8,176 bases of DNA from Candidatus Krumholzibacteriia bacterium (GTDB taxonomy: Bacteria > Krumholzibacteriota > Krumholzibacteriia > LZORAL124-64-63), in the NCBI GenBank assembly GCA_027056825.1, contig JALUJS010000466.1:1-8176 (forward strand), given 5' to 3'. A program made the translations under genes and the position numbers. This document shows positions 6,557 to 8,176 of the stretch, one piece after another (within the stretch, counting starts at the first letter, position 1; every line of letters begins with the position of its first letter). The notes beneath the pieces are model-generated. The model had not been told where the DNA came from. It saw nothing but the letters and a program-made list of their open reading frames with translations, and ran no database searches.

Positions 6557-7602
6557 GCAGCCGCGTGCATGTGCTGGAGCTGGCGCCCGGACAGCCGGGG
6601 CTGGCGGTGGGGCCCGGCCCCGCGGACCTGGCGGCCGTCGTGCGGGCGGTGGGCCATGCGGCCCCGGAGGCCGCCTGGGCGGTGAAGGTGAAGGTTTCCC
6701 CGCCGGGATCGCCCGCCTGGGTGGAGCCCTCCTGGGCGGGGGCGGTCCGGAAGGCCCTGGGTTGCGGACCCGGCTCGCGGTGCCTGGACACGGTCTCCAT
6801 CGGGACGCGGGGATTGGATACCCCCGAGGCCATGGCCGCCCAGGCCGCAGCCGACGGCCTGGACCGGGTGCCGGGGCTACCGTTCCGCGTGGCCGACGCA
6901 GAGGAATTTCCGGCCCGGGAAGGGGAGCCGGGCCGGCCGGCGTCCGGGACCGCGGGCTGCCGGGCCCTGGCCGTGCTCAATCCGGTGCGCCCGCATCCCC
7001 ACCTGGGATTCCGGGGCGCGGTGGCGGAACTGGGAGTGGGGATGATGCCGGTGGCGGCCAAGCTGGCCCTGCACCGTGACATCCGCCCTGCGGTGGACAC
7101 GCCGTTGTGCGCCGGTTGCGGTTCCTGCCTGGACGTGTGCCTGTACGACGCCATCGCCATCCGGGCCGGTCGGGCCTTCATCGACCACGTCCGTTGCACC
7201 GGGTGCGGGGAGTGCATGACGGTGTGTTTCATGGCGGGCATCGGGTCGGAGGAACAAGCGGGCCTGGAGCGTTTCCAGCGCGCGGTGGCCGCCTCGGCCC
7301 GCAAGATGGTCGACGCGTTTCCCGGTCCGCGCCTGTTCATCAACCTGCTGGTCGGCCTGGACCGGTACACCGCGGGGCCGGGCCGCCGCATGGCCCTGGA
7401 GCTGCACCGGAGCCTGGTCCTGGCCGGAACCGACCCGGTGGCCGTGGACCAGGCCGCCTGGGACCACCTGCGCCGGGCCTGCGCCGGAAGCATGCGCAAC
7501 TGGCACGGTTATCCCACCGATCCGGGGGTGATGCTGAATGCGGCCGAGGAGGCCGGCCTGGGCTCTCGAGCCTACGAACCGCGCCCGGTCCGGGCCGGAT
7601 AA
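6553..7602 (+). CDS. DUF362 domain protein with two 4Fe-4S cluster motifs
   Basis: The product is 349 residues. GTG 6553 overlaps the deacetylase stop and has AAGGGGG 4 nt upstream. The order of parts matches DUF362 iron-sulfur proteins: VKVKVSPPG then WVEPSWAGAVRKAL near the N-terminus (~44-70), HLGFRGAVAELGVGMMPVAAKLALH in the middle, a ferredoxin-like insert, then INLLVGLD and GTDPVAVDQ (292-300). Two CxxCxxCxxxC sets are present: Cys186, 189, 192, 196 and Cys215, 218, 221, 225. They could ligate two [4Fe-4S] clusters. In both sets the residue after the last Cys is not Pro (Leu, Phe), and I do not see the Cys-rich segment that usually follows INF/INL in relatives. There is no signal peptide, so it is probably cytoplasmic. 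DUF362 has no settled biochemical role; electron transfer is likely. Its tight coupling to the deacetylase gene is notable. Confidence 0.88.
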   Translation: MSSRVHVLELAPGQPGLAVGPGPADLAAVVRAVGHAAPEAAWAVKVKVSPPGSPAWVEPSWAGAVRKALGCGPGSRCLDTVSIGTRGLDTPEAMAAQAAADGLDRVPGLPFRVADAEEFPAREGEPGRPASGTAGCRALAVLNPVRPHPHLGFRGAVAELGVGMMPVAAKLALHRDIRPAVDTPLCAGCGSCLDVCLYDAIAIRAGRAFIDHVRCTGCGECMTVCFMAGIGSEEQAGLERFQRAVAASARKMVDAFPGPRLFINLLVGLDRYTAGPGRRMALELHRSLVLAGTDPVAVDQAAWDHLRRACAGSMRNWHGYPTDPGVMLNAAEEAGLGSRAYEPRPVRAG

Positions 7603-7605
7603 ATC

Positions 7606-7634
7606 TGGAAAAAAGGGTGCGCGCATACTATACT
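7606..7634 (+). promoter_or_regulatory. Candidate sigma70-type promoter upstream of secD
   Basis: TGGAAA (7606-7611, 4/6 to TTGACA), a 17-nt spacer, then TATACT (7629-7634, 5/6 to TATAAT) lie just after the DUF362 stop. Transcription would start near 7641 and give a ~150-nt leader ahead of secD. It is the best promoter-like match in this intergenic region. Confidence 0.55.
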
Positions 7635-7646
7635 GGTACCCGCTTT

Positions 7647-7676
7647 AACCCGGATTATCCATGAATAATCCGGGCT
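7647..7676. repeat. Imperfect palindrome (copy 2 of a related pair) in the secD leader
   Basis: CCCGGATTAT (7649-7658) pairs with ATAATCCGGG (7665-7674) around the loop CCATGA. Its flank AACCCGGATTATC matches the left arm of the palindrome at 4922-4964 at 12 of 13 positions, and the right arm is related too. It sits a few bases after the predicted secD transcript start, so the RNA could begin with this hairpin. Confidence 0.85.
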
Positions 7677-7702
7677 TAGGCGACGCGGCCGTCTGTCACC
7701 GG

Positions 7703-7758
7703 CGCCTTGATGCTCCTTTCCGGCCGTGGCGTGTCGTCATCAGGGCGTGTTTTTTTTT
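7703..7758 (+). terminator. Terminator-like hairpin with nine-T run upstream of secD
   Basis: CGCCTTGATG (7703-7712) pairs with CATCAGGGCG (7738-7747), ten pairs with one G-T wobble, closing a 25-nt loop. Two bases later comes an uninterrupted run of nine T's (7750-7758). This has the form of an intrinsic terminator, though the loop is long. It could end the deacetylase-DUF362 transcript. However, only 21 nt separate the T-run from the secD ribosome-binding site, so any secD promoter must lie upstream of it, giving an attenuator-like layout. Confidence 0.6.
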
Positions 7759-7779
7759 GACCCTTGTTCGCTGTGACAC

Positions 7780-7784
7780 GGGAG
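7780..7784 (+). promoter_or_regulatory. Ribosome-binding site of secD
   Basis: GGGAG lies 7 nt before ATG 7792 and fixes the secD start. Confidence 0.8.
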
Positions 7785-7791
7785 TTGAACC

Positions 7792-8176
7792 ATGAATCGT
7801 TCCCAGCAGATCAGGGCTGTGGTGAGCATCGTTGTGCTGTTGCTCTCCATCATCGGGCTGCTGCCGACCTTCCGGGCCTTGTCCGTTTCCAAGGCCGAAC
7901 GCGAGGCGGCCAAGACCGATCCCGCCCTGGCCGCGAAGATCGCCGAGATCGACGCCAAGGCCATTCGCCGCGGCCTGGACCTCAAGGGCGGCATGTACCT
8001 GGTTCTCGAGGTGGACCAGACCGGCATGACGGCCAGCGAGGCCCAGGATGCCCTGGTGCGGGTCAAGGAGATCCTCTACAACCGCATCAACAAGTTCGGC
8101 GTTTCCGAGCCCGAGATCACGACCTTCGGCAGCAGCCGCATCGTGGTCAAGCTGCCGGGCCTGCAGGATCCCGAGC
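7792..8176 (+). CDS. secD: Protein translocase subunit SecD (3' truncated by window edge)
   Basis: The first 128 residues of SecD are present, the membrane subunit that with SecF uses the proton gradient to drive late steps of Sec export into the periplasm. The protein starts MNRSQQIR, followed by the first transmembrane helix (about 9-25, VVSIVVLLLSIIGLLP). Then comes a charged stretch and the family signature GLDLKGGMYLVLEVD (from residue 61), the first strand of the P1 periplasmic domain. ALVRVKEILYNRINKFGVSEPEI and VVKLPGLQDPE continue it. ATG 7792 has a good Shine-Dalgarno. The frame is open to the window end. No yajC lies directly upstream, although yajC-secD is the common order, so secD seems to head its own transcription unit here. 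Confidence 0.95.
   Translation, partial: MNRSQQIRAVVSIVVLLLSIIGLLPTFRALSVSKAEREAAKTDPALAAKIAEIDAKAIRRGLDLKGGMYLVLEVDQTGMTASEAQDALVRVKEILYNRINKFGVSEPEITTFGSSRIVVKLPGLQDPE

Larger units (their letters stand above)
7661..7795 (+). other. Possible 44-codon leader ORF whose stop overlaps the secD start
   Basis: An open frame starts at ATG in the loop of palindrome copy 2 and ends at TGA 7793-7795, overlapping the secD ATG (ATGA). The peptide begins MNNPGLGDAAV and contains FRPWRVVIRACFFLTLV. No clear Shine-Dalgarno precedes it, the ATG would be inside a hairpin loop, and there is no signal peptide. In high-GC DNA a 44-codon open frame is not rare, and any downstream frame reaching the secD ATGA stops there. 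I list it because regulatory leader peptides are known upstream of sec genes; translation is unproven. Confidence 0.2.

Noticed and set aside
6363..7499. Minus-strand open frame (378 codons) opposite the DUF362 gene
   Set aside because: It is Arg/Pro/Ser-rich shadow translation; the + strand carries the conserved cysteine motifs.
7757..7762. TTGACC as a -35 box just before secD
   Set aside because: The position 17 nt downstream is the Shine-Dalgarno region and has no -10-like sequence.

Overview
The window is GC-rich (roughly two thirds G+C) bacterial DNA with all recognisable genes on the + strand. Signal peptides, two predicted lipoproteins, a beta-barrel-like protein ending in Phe, and SecD indicate a Gram-negative (diderm) organism. 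Asp-Ser-Leu-Ala-rich linkers after signal peptides, small lipoproteins and many unrecognised envelope genes suggest an uncultured, deep-branching diderm lineage (for example Eisenbacteria- or FCB-like). That placement is an inference and not firm.

Layout. (1) Positions 1-3532/4154 form one tightly packed operon: the end of a TatD-family metal-dependent hydrolase, rsmA/ksgA (16S rRNA dimethyltransferase), a large unrecognised outer-membrane beta-barrel candidate and a small lipoprotein, joined by ATGA and GTGA overlaps and a 1-nt gap. (2) After a 116-nt gap with an AT-rich extended -10 promoter candidate comes a second lipoprotein, probably a distant paralogue of the first (4271-4909). A perfect 20-bp palindrome and a short GC hairpin with a T-rich tail close this unit. 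(3) Next is an overlapping pair: a membrane-anchored divergent polysaccharide deacetylase (YibQ/DUF610 type) and a DUF362 protein with two 4Fe-4S motifs (5090-7602). (4) A 189-nt intergenic region precedes secD, which runs off the window end. It holds a sigma70-like promoter, a second palindrome related to the first, and a terminator-like hairpin with nine T's, all before the secD ribosome-binding site.

How it fits together. Apart from the two housekeeping genes tatD and rsmA, everything concerns the cell envelope: an outer-membrane barrel, two lipoproteins, a peptidoglycan/polysaccharide deacetylase-like enzyme and the Sec export motor. The most interesting non-coding signals are the two related palindromes, which carry a compensatory base-pair change, and the attenuator-like secD leader. 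The leader also contains a 44-codon open frame whose stop overlaps the secD start. No mobile element, CRISPR array, tRNA or rRNA was seen.
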